Assembly (NCBI RefSeq): GCF_029211225.1
Contig: NZ_JARGEM010000003.1
Coordinates: 434,001 to 498,000, forward strand
Reading direction: 5' to 3'
From: Antiquaquibacter metalliresistens
Lineage (GTDB): Bacteria; Actinomycetota; Actinomycetes; Actinomycetales; Microbacteriaceae
Length of the DNA: 64,000 nucleotides
The notes beneath the pieces were generated by a model. The model saw only the letters and a list, made by a program, of their open reading frames with translations. It did no database searches and was not told the DNA's origin. Below, piece after piece: positions 16,790-33,173 of the stretch (positions are counted from its first letter, which is position 1; every line of letters starts with the position of its first letter). A program made the translations under genes and the position numbers.

Positions 16790-17661
16790 ATGAGATTCAC
16801 GAGACCTCTGATGATCTCAGCCATCGCGGCTGCCGGCATGCTCGCCCTCACCGGGTGCGTCGATTCGGGAGCGCCCGCTCCGGAGGAGTCGGCGCCCGTC
16901 GAGGAGGCGAGTTCGAGGCCGGCACGACCATGGCCCGGCTCAACGAGGCCGGTGCCATCACCGTGGGTACGAAGTTCGACCAGCCGCTCTTCGGTCAGGT
17001 CGACGCCAGCGGCAACCCGCAGGGTTTCGACGTCGAGATCGCCAAGATCATCGCTGCGAAGCTCGGCATCCCGGAGTCCGGGATCACCTGGACCGAGACC
17101 GTCTCGTCGAACCGGGAGCCGTTCATCCAGTCCGGTGAGGTGGACATCGTGGTCGCGACGTACACGATCAACGATGCCCGCAAGGAGGTCATCTCCTTCG
17201 CCGGGCCGTACTACAACGCCGGGCAGGACATCCTGGTGCTCGCGGGAAACCCCGAGGGCATCACGGGACCGGAGGATCTCGCGGGCAAGCCGGTGTGCAC
17301 GGTCGCCGGTTCGACCTCGGAGACCAACATCATGGAGTACACCGACCAGGTGACCTCGCTCGCGGGCTACTCGGAGTGCTTGCCGCTGGTCAGCTCCGGC
17401 CAGGTGGTAGCGCTCACGACGGACAATGTCATCCTCGCCGGTCTCGCCGCGAACAGCGGCGGTGAGTTCGAGGTGGTGGGCAACCCGTTCACCGAAGAGC
17501 CCTACGGCATCGGCCTCGCCAAGGACGACACCGACTTCCGCATGTTCATCAACGACGTGCTCGAGGAGGCCTTCGCGGACGGCAGTTGGGCCGCCGCCTG
17601 GGAATCGACCGCCGGAACGGTGCTGCCGCTTCCCGACCCGCCGACGGTCGACCGTTACTGA
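16790..17661 (+). pseudogene. gluB: Glutamate-binding lipoprotein gene of the ABC transporter, apparent 1-base frameshift
   Basis: Solute-binding protein, split over two frames. Frame one starts at ATG 16790 (after AAGGAGAG) with a lipoprotein signal: MRFTRPLM, hydrophobic core, lipobox LTGC, then a Pro/Glu-rich linker ending VEEA. From about 16909 the mature SBP_bac_3 domain continues in the next frame (EFEAGTTMARLNEAGAITVGTKFDQPLF ... PTVDRY), running intact to 17661. Adding one base near 16905-16909 would restore a protein of about 290 residues. No slippery heptamer or other recoding signal is visible. Either a recent inactivating deletion or a sequencing error; the mature domain shows no further damage and both permease genes are intact, which favours error or very recent loss. 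Confidence 0.85.
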
Positions 17662-17765
17662 GCATCGACGAGGGGTCGCGACGCGCCGCGCACGGCGTGC
17701 GCCAGGCGGCATGTTGCGGCCCCTCGGCGCGGTGGGGCTGAACTGAAGGAGGGAGAGGAGCGCAG

Positions 17766-18409
17766 GTGGATGTCATCATCGAGAACTTCCCCCGGTTCGT
17801 CGACGCCTTCCTCGTGACGCTGCGCCTGCTGGTCGTCTCGGGCGCCGGGGCGCTCGTCATCGGCACGGTCGTCGCTGCCTTGCGCATCTCACCGGTCCCC
17901 GCGTTGCGCGGCTTCGCAACGGCGTACACGGAGATTCTGAGGAACACGCCGTTGACGCTCGTGCTCTTCTTCTGCGCGTTCGTGCTGCCGCAACTCGGCA
18001 TCCGCCTGGACTACGTCCTCGCCGCCACGATCGGACTCACGCTCTACACCTCGCCGTTCGTGGCGGAGGCGGTGCGCTCCGGCATCAACGGCGTGCCGGT
18101 CGGGCAGGCCGAGGCCGCGCGCGCGATCGGGCTGCGATTCGGCCAGACCCTCGGTCTCATCGTGCTGCCGCAGGCGATCCGTATGGTCGTGCCGCCCCTC
18201 ATCAACGTGCTCATCGCGCTGACCAAGAACACCTCCGTCGCCGCGGGCTTCGCGGTGTTCGAGCTGGTCGCAGTCTCACGACAGGTCATCCAGCTGAACG
18301 GGCAGGCGACGATCCCGATCCTGGTTGCCGTCGCGGTGTTCTACCTCGTGATCACCGTGCCGCTCGGTCAGGCCGCGAACGCCCTCGAACGACGGGTGCG
18401 GGTGCTGCG

Positions 18410-18413
<4 letters not shown>
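17766..18413 (+). CDS. gluC: Amino-acid ABC transporter permease
   Basis: Inner-membrane permease of the His/Glu/Gln/Arg/opine family, 215 residues with about five helices. It shows YTEILRNTPLTLVLFF and the ATPase-docking EAA loop EAARAIGLRFGQTLGLIVLPQAIRMVVPPLIN. Start GTG at 17766, preceded by AAGGAGGGAGAGG. A 104-bp gap follows the binding-protein gene; the second permease overlaps by 4 bp. Confidence 0.9.
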
Positions 18414-20435
<2,022 letters not shown>

Positions 20436-20436
<1 letters not shown>

Positions 20437-22934
20437 TGCGCATCCCGATCAGCTGGCTCCGCGAGTTCGTGGATGTCCCCGCCGACGTCACCCACGAGCA
20501 GGTGCACGCCGCGCTCGTCAAGGTGGGGCTCGAGGAGGAGGACGTGCACACGTTCGACCTCACCGGCCCGGTGGTCGTCGGCCAGGTGCTCTCCTTCGAC
20601 GAGGAGCCGCAGTCCAACGGCAAGACCATCCGCTGGTGCCAGGTGGATGTGGGGGAGGCAGAGCCGCGCGGCATCGTCTGCGGCGCCTCGAACTTCGTCG
20701 TCGGCGACAAGGTCGTGGTCTCGCTGCCGGGCGCGGTGCTGCCCGGTCCCTTCCCGATCTCCGCGCGCAAGACCTACGGTCACGTCTCCGACGGCATGAT
20801 CGCCTCCGCGCGCGAGCTCGGTCTCGGCGACGAGCACTCGGGCATCCTGCGCCTGACCGAGCTCGGGCTCGATCCCGAGGTGGGCAGCGACGCGATCGCG
20901 CTGCTCGGCCTCGACGACTTCGCGGTGGAGGTCAATGTCACCCCGGACCGCGGCTACGCCTTCTCGATCCGCGGCATCGCCCGCGAGTACGCGAACTCGA
21001 CCGGCGCGACCTTCCGAGACCCGGTGGAGCGCATCACCCTGCCGGCGACCGCGCCGAGCGGCTTCTCCGTCGTGGTGGATGACGCGGCCCCCATCCACGG
21101 GCGCGCCGGTTGCACGGTCTTCGTGACGAGGGTGGTGCGCGGGGTGGACCCGAGCCGGCCCACGCCCGCCTGGATGGTGTCCCGGCTCGCGCTCGCCGGC
21201 ATCCGCTCGATCTCGCTCGCCGTCGACGTGACGAACTACGTGATGCTCGAGCTCGGTCAGCCGACCCACGCCTACGACCTCGACAAGCTCACCGGCGGCA
21301 TCACCGTGCGTCGCGCGCGTCCGGGCGAGACGATCACGACCCTCGACGACAAGGCGCGCACCCTCGATCCCGAGGATCTGCTCATCACCGACGAGTCCGG
21401 GCCGATCGGCATCGCGGGCGTCATGGGCGGTGCGACGACCGAGATCGATTCCGGCTCCACGAACGTGCTCGTCGAGGCCGCCAACTTCGACCCGGTGTCG
21501 ATCGCGCGTTCCGCCCGCCGCCACAAGCTGCCGAGCGAGGCCAGTCGTCGGTTCGAGCGCGGCGTCGACCCGCGCGTGGCGCCCTACGCCGCCGCGCGCG
21601 TCGTGGAACTGCTCGTCGAGCTGGGCGGCGGCACCGCCGACCCTCTCGGCTCCGTGCTCGACCAGGCTGTTGCCGTCGAGCCGATCGCGCTCGCGGAGCA
21701 CTTCGTCGCCGGGCTCATCGGTGTGCCGTTCTCGGCGGACGAGATCACCGGCTCGCTCGAGGCGATCGGCGCCGACGTCGTCGCGACCGACTCCGGCTGG
21801 TCGGTCACCCCGCCCAGCTGGCGCCCGGACCTGACGGATGCGCCGACCCTCGCCGAGGAGGTCGCCCGCATCGTCGGCTACGACCGCATCCCCTCGGTGC
21901 TGCCGGTCGCCCCGCCCGGGCGCGGACTCAGCCGTGAGCAGCGCCTGCGCCGGCTGACCGCGGCGTCGCTCGCCGCCGCGGGACTGACCGAGGTGCTGTC
22001 GTACCCGTTCCTGCCGCAGTCCAGCAACGACCTGTTCGGCTCGGCCGACGCGGGCACCGTGCCGGCGATGCGCATCGCCAATCCGCTGGATGCCGAGGCG
22101 GCGTGGTTGCGCACCTCGCTCATCCCGGGGCTCATCGCCATCGCGCGCCGCAATCTGTCCCGTGGGCTCACGGATCTGGCCGTCTACGAGCTCGGCGAGG
22201 TGTTCCTGCCCGAGGCCGGGCGAGCCTACGGCAGCGGTCCGCTGCCGGTCGGCGACGCGCTGCCCAGCGATGAGGCACTCGCCGCGCTGCGCGCCAGCAT
22301 CCCGCCGCAGCCCTGGCACGTCGGGGCGTTGTTCCTCGGTGACGCCGTGGATCGCGCACCCGGTCGGCCGGCGGTGCCCTCGGGCATCGCGGACGCCCTC
22401 GACGCGGCACGGCACCTGGCGAGCGTGGTCGCGGCGCCGCTGGAGATCCGCACCGGCATGCATCAGGCACTGCATCCCGGCCGCACCGCCGAGCTCTTTA
22501 CGAACGGCGTCGCGATCGGATGGGCGGGGGAGCTGCTCCCGGCCCTGGCCGCCGAGTTCGATCTGCCGCGCGTCGTCGCGGTGCTCGAGCTGGACCTCGA
22601 CGCGCTCGTCGCTGCCGGGGCCAGGGATGTCGCGGCCACCCCCATCGCCTCGATGCCGGCCGCGACGCAGGACGTGTCGCTCGTGGTGCCGATCAGCGTG
22701 CGCGCGGGCGAGCTGCTGGCGCTGCTCAAGCAGGGCGGCGGCGAGTTGCTCGAGCACGTCACCCTCGTCGACGACTATCGCGGCCCCGGCGTGCCGGACG
22801 GCAGCAAGTCGTTGACCTATGCGTTGCGGTTCCGCGCCCCCGACCGCACGCTCACCGCGGCCGAGGCGACCGAGGCGAAGCACGCGGCGGTCGCGCTCGC
22901 GGCGAGCGAGTACGGAGCGGTGCTGCGCGAGTAG
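20436..22934 (+). CDS. pheT: Phenylalanine-tRNA ligase beta subunit
   Basis: Non-catalytic beta subunit carrying the editing site, 832 residues, normal length. Domains in order: N-terminal MRIPISWLREFVDVP, tRNA-binding EMAP-like domain (about 40-150), B3/B4 editing domain, B5 domain (around 400-480), class II-like core, and the C-terminal anticodon-binding FDX-ACB domain ending FRAPDRTLTAAEATEAKHAAV. The ATG shares one base with the pheS TGA, so the two subunits are coupled. Confidence 0.96.
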
Positions 22935-23002
22935 GTTGCGCTGCTTTCGGTCGCATGCTCCCGCGGTTCGTCGTTGCGTGCGTGCGCACCCCGTCATGTG
23001 TG

Positions 23003-23044
23003 CGCACTCCCGTTATGAAGGAGGTCCTTCATAACGGGAGTGCG
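23003..23044. repeat. Perfect 20-bp inverted repeat after pheT
   Basis: The left arm 23003-23022 (starting CGCACTCCCG, ending TGAAGGA) and right arm 23025-23044 are exact complements around a GG centre. It would form a 20-bp RNA hairpin. There is no T-run, and it abuts a tandem repeat. It lies 69 bp after pheT and may act as terminator for pheT and the convergent DUF937 gene, or be a palindromic repeat element. Confidence 0.9.
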
Positions 23045-23087
23045 TCGGGCTAGTGCGTCGGGCTAGTGCGTCGGGCTAGTGCGTCGG
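23040..23087. repeat. 13-bp tandem repeat, 3.7 copies
   Basis: GTGCGTCGGGCTA occurs at 23040-23052, 23053-23065 and 23066-23078, followed by GTGCGTCGG (23079-23087). The copies are identical and begin inside the right arm of the adjoining palindrome. No coding frame explains them. Confidence 0.9.
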
Positions 23088-23145
23088 ACCCGGCGCGCCC
23101 GACCCGGTGCGGCGGGCCGGGCGCGCCGGCGAACTGCGCCGACGA

Positions 23146-23700
23146 CTACTTCTTGCCGCCGCCGAGCAGTCCGCCGAGCACCGAGCCGATGATCTCCTGG
23201 CCCTGCGAGCTGCCGAGCAGTCCGCCGAGCAGATCGCCGATGCCGCCGTCGGACGCCGGGGCCTCCGCCTTCGTCTCCTTGGCCGGCTCCTGCTTCTGAC
23301 CGAGGAACTGCGAGCCGACCCAGGCGATCACGATCGGGGCGATGATCGGCAGCACCTTCGCGATGATGTCCTTCGTGACATCCCCGGCGCTCGCCTTCGC
23401 GACGGCGGCCTCGACCTCGGGGGTCTTGGCACCGAACACGTTCTTGACGATCTTCTCGCCGTCGGCGGTGTCGATGGTCTCGACCTTCGCCTTGCCCGTC
23501 GGAACCTTCTTGCCGTGGTTGCTCAGCGCACCCTCGAGGGACTTGGCCCCGGCGCTGTCCGAGGCGTTGGCGGCCATGCCGCTGATGATCGCCGGGATCG
23601 CGGTCTTGACCGCGCTCTCCGCGACCTCCTCCGGGATGCCGAGCTGCTTCGCGATGTCGCCGACGGGAATGAGGTCGATCAGTCCGCTGAGGTCTGCCAT
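23146..23700 (-). CDS. DUF937 domain protein
   Basis: A 184-residue protein. The N-terminal part (MADLSGLIDLIPVGDIAKQLG, then AVKTAIPAIISGMAANA) matches DUF937, a helical fold also seen in YidB-like proteins; the C-terminus is a low-complexity Gly/Leu-rich tail (GGIGDLLGGLLGSSQGQE, ending GGLLGGGKK). A hydrophobic stretch near IIAPIVIAWVGSQFLG may associate with membrane. Function unknown. ATG at 23700 is chosen because AAGGAGAACACC precedes it; a longer frame up to 23943 has no support. Confidence 0.82.
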   Translation of the reverse strand: MADLSGLIDLIPVGDIAKQLGIPEEVAESAVKTAIPAIISGMAANASDSAGAKSLEGALSNHGKKVPTGKAKVETIDTADGEKIVKNVFGAKTPEVEAAVAKASAGDVTKDIIAKVLPIIAPIVIAWVGSQFLGQKQEPAKETKAEAPASDGGIGDLLGGLLGSSQGQEIIGSVLGGLLGGGKK

Positions 23701-23799
23701 TGGTGTTCTCCTTCTCGATGCCCCCAGGAACCATTCGCCGAGTGCACAGCCAGGGTAGCGATTCGCGGTGCCGCTGGGGAGTGCACTACGCTCGAAACC

Positions 23800-23880
23800 G
23801 TGACCGGCATCCGCACCACCGACGACAGCCTCGAGCTGCGCCGAGTGCTGCGTCGACGCGGCACCGACGAGCGACGTTAG
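23800..23880 (+). CDS. Possible 26-residue leaderless ORF
   Basis: GTG at 23800 opens a short, very basic and polar peptide (MTGIRTTDDSLELRRVLRRR, then GTDERR) ending at TAG 23880. A TACGCT -10-like box ends 8 nt before the GTG, the same layout as other genes in this window. No homology is recognised; it may be a chance ORF or a leader peptide. It ends 83 bp before argC. Confidence 0.2.
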   Translation: MTGIRTTDDSLELRRVLRRRGTDERR

Positions 23881-23951
23881 GCGACGTTCGCGACGACCCG
23901 ACGGGTCGCGCGCGCACGCCGCCGTACGACGTCCCTCGTCCACCTCGTCAA

Positions 23952-23957
23952 TAAGGT
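23952..23957 (+). promoter_or_regulatory. -10 box TAAGGT of argC, leaderless start
   Basis: TAAGGT ends 6 nt before the argC ATG without any ribosome-binding site. No ARG-box-like palindrome (TGAAT-type) was found around it. Confidence 0.5.
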
Positions 23958-23963
23958 AGAGCC

Positions 23964-25010
23964 ATGTCTTACTCGGTCGCCGTCGCCGGCGCCAGCGGGT
24001 ACGCCGGCGGGGAGCTTCTGCGGCTCCTCTCCGCGCATCCCGATTTCGAGGTCACCACGGTGACCGCCAACCAGAACGCGGGCCAACCGCTGATCGCGAC
24101 GCAGCCGCACCTGCGCTCGCTTGCGCACCTCACTCTGCAGGAGACCTCGCCCGAGACCCTCGCCGGTCACGATGTCGTCTTCCTCGCCTTGCCGCACGGC
24201 AAGTCGGGCGAGGTCACCAAGCACCTGCCGGAATCCACCCTCGTGGTCGACTGCGGGGCCGACCACCGGCTCACGAGCGAAGCGGACTGGGCCGCCTTCT
24301 ACGGGGGCGAGTTCTTCGGCGCGTGGCACTACGGCATGCCCGAGCTGCTGCTGGCGGGCGACGCCACCCAGCGCGAGGTGCTGGCCGGGGCCAAGCGCAT
24401 CGCGGTGCCGGGATGCAACGTGACGGCCGTTACGCTCGGGCTCGCCCCGGGCATCCACTCGGGCGTCATCGAGGCGCGCGACATCGTCGCCGTGCTCGCG
24501 GTGGGGCCCTCCGGCGCAGGCAAGAGCCTGCGCGTCGACCTGCTCGCCAGCGAGATGCTCGGTTCCGCGAGCGCCTACGGCGTCGGCGGCGTGCACCGGC
24601 ACAATCCGGAGATCCGGCAGAACCTGACCGCGGCGGGCGGGGTGGACGTGAGCGTGTCGTTCACTCCCGTGCTCGTGCCGATGAGCCGCGGCATCCTCGC
24701 GACCTCGACGGCGCGTCTGGCGGCGGGCACCACCGAGGCCCAGGTGCGCAGCGCCTGGGAGGCCGCCTACGCTGACGAACCGTTCGTGCACGTCTTGCCC
24801 GCTGGCACCTTTCCGCGCGTCGCCGACACCACGGGCGCCAACACGGTGCTGATCGGCCTCGCGGTCGACGAGGCCGCAGGCAGGGTCGTGGTGGTCAGCG
24901 CGCTCGACAATCTCGTCAAGGGCACGGCGGGGGCGGCGATCCAGTCGGCGAACCTCGCCCTCGGTCTGCCCGAGACCGCAGGACTGACCGTGGATGGAGT
25001 GGCACCGTGA
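23964..25010 (+). CDS. argC: N-acetyl-gamma-glutamyl-phosphate reductase
   Basis: NADPH-dependent reductase making N-acetylglutamate semialdehyde, third step of arginine synthesis. The 348 residues begin with the Rossmann motif [18 protein letters not shown], and include the catalytic cysteine in [27 protein letters not shown] and [11 protein letters not shown] are typical. First gene of a complete argC-J-B-D-F-G-H run; argJ overlaps by 4 bp. ATG start directly after a -10-like box. Confidence 0.96.
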   Translation: MSYSVAVAGASGYAGGELLRLLSAHPDFEVTTVTANQNAGQPLIATQPHLRSLAHLTLQETSPETLAGHDVVFLALPHGKSGEVTKHLPESTLVVDCGADHRLTSEADWAAFYGGEFFGAWHYGMPELLLAGDATQREVLAGAKRIAVPGCNVTAVTLGLAPGIHSGVIEARDIVAVLAVGPSGAGKSLRVDLLASEMLGSASAYGVGGVHRHNPEIRQNLTAAGGVDVSVSFTPVLVPMSRGILATSTARLAAGTTEAQVRSAWEAAYADEPFVHVLPAGTFPRVADTTGANTVLIGLAVDEAAGRVVVVSALDNLVKGTAGAAIQSANLALGLPETAGLTVDGVAP

Positions 25011-26155
25011 GCGTGACGGCGGCGGCAGGATTCGAGGCCGCGGGCGTCGCGGCCGGACTCAAGGCCAGCGGCGGCCTCGACGTCGCGCTCGTGGTCAACC
25101 GCGGCCCGCTGCAGCACGCGGCGGCCGTGTTCACCACTAACCGCGCACTTGCCAACCCGATCATCTGGTCGAAGCAGGTGATCGCCGACGGCACCGTGAG
25201 CGCGATCGTGCTCAACTCCGGCGGCGCGAACTGCTTCACGGGCGCGCAGGGCTTTCAGGCCACCCACGCCACGGCGGAGGCGGTCGGCGAGGCGCTCGGC
25301 GTCTCCGCGGGGGACGTGCTCGTGTGCTCGACCGGGCTCATCGGCGAGCAGCTGCCGCTCGACAAGCTGCTGGCCGGGGTGCGTGCCGCGACCGCGGACC
25401 TCGGCGATCACGGCGAGGCGGCGAGCCTGGCGATCATGACCACCGACTCCAAGCCCAAGCGCTCGATCCGCACCGGCGATGGCTACACGATCGGCGGCAT
25501 GGCCAAGGGCGCCGGGATGCTGGCGCCGGGCCTTGCGACCATGCTCTGCGTCATCACCACCGACGCCGTGCTGAGCGCCGCCGATCTCGATACCGCGCTG
25601 CGGGCAGCGACCCGCGTGAGCTTCGACCGGCTCGACTCGGACGGCTGCATGTCCACCAACGACCAGGTCTCGCTGCTGGCCTCCGGAGCCTCGGGCGTCG
25701 CGCCGTCGCTCGAGGCCTTCACGGCGCAGCTCACCGAGGTGTGCGTCGACATCGCCACCCAGCTGCAGCAGGACGCGGAGGGGGCCAGCCACGACATCGC
25801 GGTGCGGGTCGTGAACGCCGCGAGCGAGGAGGACGCCGTGGAGGTGGGCCGGGCCGTCGCGCGGAACAACCTCTTCAAGGCGGCGATCTTCGGCAACGAC
25901 CCCAACTGGGGCCGGGTGCTCGCCGCGATCGGCACCACGGATGCCGCGTTCGACCCCTACGACGTCGACGTGAGCATGAACGGGGTGCGGGTCTGCCACG
26001 CGGGCGGACCCGACCGCCCGCGCACCGAGGTGGACCTCACGCCGCGCGCGGTGGATCTGCTCATCGACCTCAAGGTCGGCGATGCCGCTGCCACGATTCT
26101 CACCAACGACCTCACGCACGACTACGTGCACGAGAACAGCGCGTACTCCAGCTGA
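25007..26155 (+). CDS. argJ: Bifunctional glutamate N-acetyltransferase/ornithine acetyltransferase
   Basis: ArgJ recycles the acetyl group from acetylornithine to glutamate; 382 residues. The precursor is autocleaved into two chains at a conserved Ala-Thr bond, here in [11 protein letters not shown], making the Thr the nucleophile. Other family elements: [24 protein letters not shown]-like [13 protein letters not shown] and [13 protein letters not shown] start overlapping argC; stop shares one base with the argB ATG. Whether it also uses acetyl-CoA (NAGS activity) cannot be told. Confidence 0.95.
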   Translation: MSVTAAAGFEAAGVAAGLKASGGLDVALVVNRGPLQHAAAVFTTNRALANPIIWSKQVIADGTVSAIVLNSGGANCFTGAQGFQATHATAEAVGEALGVSAGDVLVCSTGLIGEQLPLDKLLAGVRAATADLGDHGEAASLAIMTTDSKPKRSIRTGDGYTIGGMAKGAGMLAPGLATMLCVITTDAVLSAADLDTALRAATRVSFDRLDSDGCMSTNDQVSLLASGASGVAPSLEAFTAQLTEVCVDIATQLQQDAEGASHDIAVRVVNAASEEDAVEVGRAVARNNLFKAAIFGNDPNWGRVLAAIGTTDAAFDPYDVDVSMNGVRVCHAGGPDRPRTEVDLTPRAVDLLIDLKVGDAAATILTNDLTHDYVHENSAYSS

Positions 26156-27026
26156 TGGTCAGCCAAGACGTCGCCGCGGCCAAGGCCGCCGTGCTCATCG
26201 AGTCCCTGCCCTGGCTGCGGCGCTATCACGGCGCCACGATCGTGGTGAAGTTCGGCGGCAACGCCATGATCGACGACGAGCTCAAGCGCAGCTTCGCCGA
26301 GGACATGGTCTACCTGCGCACGGTCGGGCTGCGCCCGGTGGTCGTGCACGGCGGGGGACCGCAGATCACCGCGGAACTGACACGCCGCGGCATCCCGAGC
26401 GAGTTCCGGGGCGGGTATCGCGTGACCACCGAGGAATCGATCGGGGTGGTGCGTCAGGTGCTCGCCGAGCAGGTGGGCGGCGAGCTCGTCGGGCTGATCA
26501 ACGAGCACGGAGCGATCGCGGAGGGCATCTCCGGCGACGAGGGCGGGCTGTTCACCGGTGAGCGCCGCAGTACCATCATCGACGGCGAGGTCGTCGACCT
26601 CGGGCTCGTCGGCGAGGTCACCGCGGTCGATCCCACTCGGGTGCTGCAGGTGCTCGACGTCGGCGGCATCCCCGTGGTCTCCACGGTGGCGAACGGGCCG
26701 GACAGCCTGCTGAACGTGAACGCCGACTCGGCCGCGGCATCCCTGGCGATCGCCGTGAAGGCGGCAAAACTCGTCGTGCTCACGGATGTCGCCGGCCTCT
26801 ACCGCGACTGGCCGGACCGCGATTCGCTCATCTCGGTGATCGCCGTCGACGAACTGGCGGCGCTGCTGCCGAGTCTGGAGTCCGGCATGATCCCCAAGAT
26901 GACGGCGTGCCTGGATGCGGTGCGCGCCGGCGTGCCGACCGCCGCGGTGATCGATGGTCGGGTGCCGCACTCGATCCTGTTGGAGATCTTCACTCGAGGC
27001 GGCATCGGCACGGAGGTGGTTCCGGA

Positions 27027-27030
<4 letters not shown>
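26155..27030 (+). CDS. argB: Acetylglutamate kinase
   Basis: Phosphorylates N-acetylglutamate; amino-acid-kinase fold, 291 residues. Motifs: VVKFGGNAM near residue 27, [39 protein letters not shown] and [11 protein letters not shown], plus the regulatory C-terminus [14 protein letters not shown]. The N-terminal helix [20 protein letters not shown] is the part that mediates hexamerisation and arginine feedback inhibition in sensitive homologues, so feedback control is likely. ATG at 26155 (TGATG with argJ); an in-frame extension to 25324 runs through argJ and is ignored. Confidence 0.96.
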
Positions 27031-29107
<2,077 letters not shown>

Positions 29108-29171
29108 TCCACTGGTCGAGCCCGTCGAGACCCATCCCTAGACTGAGAACCGAACCCAAGGAGCAACTCAC

Positions 29172-31927
<2,756 letters not shown>

Positions 31928-31943
31928 CCCGCTGTTCCGGCGT

Positions 31944-32480
31944 TCAGGCGGCGAGCATGATCGCCGCGGCGCACGCCCCGGCCCAGATCAGGCTGGTGAG
32001 CGTGCCGATGATGAATCGCTCGCGCGCCTGACTGTCGTCGAGCTCTGAGAAGCGCCCGAGGCCCTTGACGGCCACGATGATCGCGATCGCGGCGGCCTGG
32101 CCGGCGACGACCGCGCCGATCAGGGCCAGGCGTTCCAGGATGCCGATGGTCGCCCCGCCCCGCAGAATCTCCTTGCGCGTCGTGCGGCTGTCGTCCACCA
32201 CGATGCCGCCGTGGTCGCCGAGCTCGACGCCGCCCTGCGCGAACCGCAGCACGAGACCCACGATGGGGCTGCCGCCGAGCACACCGAGGCCGGCCAGACC
32301 GATGGCGACGGCGATCGACAGCCATGCGCCCTCGGCGCGGAACGGCAGCGCGAGCGACAGCACGATCACGACGGCGACGACGGCCACCGCGGGCAGCACG
32401 AACCACTGCCGGTTCGTGACCAGGGCGACGATCACCAGGGCGAGCGTCGCAGCGATGGCGACGATCACTGCGATGGTCAT
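31944..32480 (-). CDS. Five-helix membrane protein, partner of SatD-like protein
   Basis: A 178-residue membrane protein: helices at about 2-21, 27-46, 54-79, 114-136 and 158-177, with a hydrophilic loop (about 83-112) between the third and fourth. The C-terminal pattern IGILERLALIGAVVAGQ ... KGLGRFSEL ... FIIGTLTSLIWA resembles the conserved end of DUF3307-type membrane proteins that accompany satD; this resemblance is from memory and not checked. Start overlaps the upstream SatD-like gene by 4 bp, so both act together. The single 5' operator region for the pair is 33071-33180. Confidence 0.7.
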   Translation of the reverse strand: MTIAVIVAIAATLALVIVALVTNRQWFVLPAVAVVAVVIVLSLALPFRAEGAWLSIAVAIGLAGLGVLGGSPIVGLVLRFAQGGVELGDHGGIVVDDSRTTRKEILRGGATIGILERLALIGAVVAGQAAAIAIIVAVKGLGRFSELDDSQARERFIIGTLTSLIWAGACAAAIMLAA

Positions 32481-33070
32481 GACGTCTCCTCCCCGAGCCT
32501 GGCTACGAGCCTAGCCAGGGGCGCCGTCGCGGCGAACTCAGCCTTCAGATCGGCGGCGCGGGCCCGATCGCTGGCCGCCTGCGGCGAGATCGCCAAGCGC
32601 TTCGCCGCCTCGGCCTGCGTGAGCCCGGCCACCCGCAGGTCGTAGAGCTGCCAGCCCTCCTCGGTGCGTCGGTTGCGAAGCAGCAGCAGCAGGTCGACCA
32701 GCGCCTCGACGTCCGCGGCCGATTCGGCGCCCTCGACTGCGAATCGGCTCGGCTTGCCCTTGGCTCGTCCCACGGCGGTCCGTGCGGCGATGAACGCCTC
32801 ACCCGTGGATTCGCGGATGCTGTTCCCGAGTGGGCGGCGCACCGCTCCGACCCCGAGGCCCACGCTGAATCGCCTGGTGCGGGTGAGCAGCAGCAGGGCT
32901 CGCAGCGCCGTCGATGCGTCGGCGGTCAGCAGCTGCACTTCGTCGCCCGCGCTGCGGTCCGGGGGGAGGGTGAGACCCTCGCCGAGTTCTGCGCTGAGGC
33001 CTTCGATGACCTCGGCAACGGCATCCACGCTGTGGCGGCTGTTGATCTGGTCTGCGGTGACGACGAACAT
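32477..33070 (-). CDS. SatD family protein with C-terminal helix-turn-helix
   Basis: A soluble 197-residue protein matching the SatD family. Residues 1-110 read like a nucleotidyl-cyclase or GGDEF-type ferredoxin fold: strand VVTAD (Asp7), a helix, then AGDEVQLL (Asp43-Glu44), a helix, then SVGLGVGAVRRP and GEAFIAARTAV. Residues about 150-173 form a helix-turn-helix (LTQAEAAKRLAISPQAASDRAR). The cyclase-like reading is inference. In streptococci satD lies in an acid-adaptation locus, but no biochemical function is known. Co-translated with the membrane protein downstream; upstream lie three identical dyads, so autoregulation through its own HTH is plausible. Confidence 0.75.
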   Translation of the reverse strand: MFVVTADQINSRHSVDAVAEVIEGLSAELGEGLTLPPDRSAGDEVQLLTADASTALRALLLLTRTRRFSVGLGVGAVRRPLGNSIRESTGEAFIAARTAVGRAKGKPSRFAVEGAESAADVEALVDLLLLLRNRRTEEGWQLYDLRVAGLTQAEAAKRLAISPQAASDRARAADLKAEFAATAPLARLVARLGEETS

Positions 33071-33082
33071 CCGGATCCCATC

Positions 33083-33157
33083 TCAAGGCTGGAAACTTGA
33101 TTCCTTGTAGATCAAGGCTAAGGACTTGATTCAGAGAAGTCAAGGCAGGCGGCTTGC
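33083..33157. promoter_or_regulatory. Array of three TCAAG-N8-CTTG(A) operator-like dyads
   Basis: Dyad 1: TCAAG 33083-33087 and CTTGA 33096-33100. Dyad 2: TCAAG 33112-33116 and CTTGA 33125-33129. Dyad 3: TCAAG 33140-33144 and CTTGC 33153-33157. Each has an 8-bp spacer and starts 29 and 28 bp apart; flanks are similar (AAGGCT, CTTGATT). The array fills the intergenic region between the divergent SatD-like and DUF817 genes. It is much richer in A/T than its surroundings. Confidence 0.8.
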
Positions 33158-33167
33158 CGTTACCCGG

Positions 33168-33173
33168 GATACT
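33168..33173 (+). promoter_or_regulatory. -10-like GATACT before DUF817 gene
   Basis: GATACT ends 7 nt before the ATG at 33181, suggesting a leaderless transcript that starts immediately next to the third dyad. Confidence 0.4.

Noticed and set aside
16900-16915. Programmed ribosomal frameshifting in gluB
   Set aside because: No slippery heptamer, internal Shine-Dalgarno at proper distance or stable downstream hairpin is apparent.
16855-17661. Second frame of gluB as an independent gene starting at 16855 or 16930
   Set aside because: It starts within the linker, has no ribosome-binding site, and would lack the export signal; the pieces join exactly after one added base.
23040-23087. CRISPR-like array
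   Set aside because: Units of 13 bp directly abutting with no spacers; not a CRISPR.
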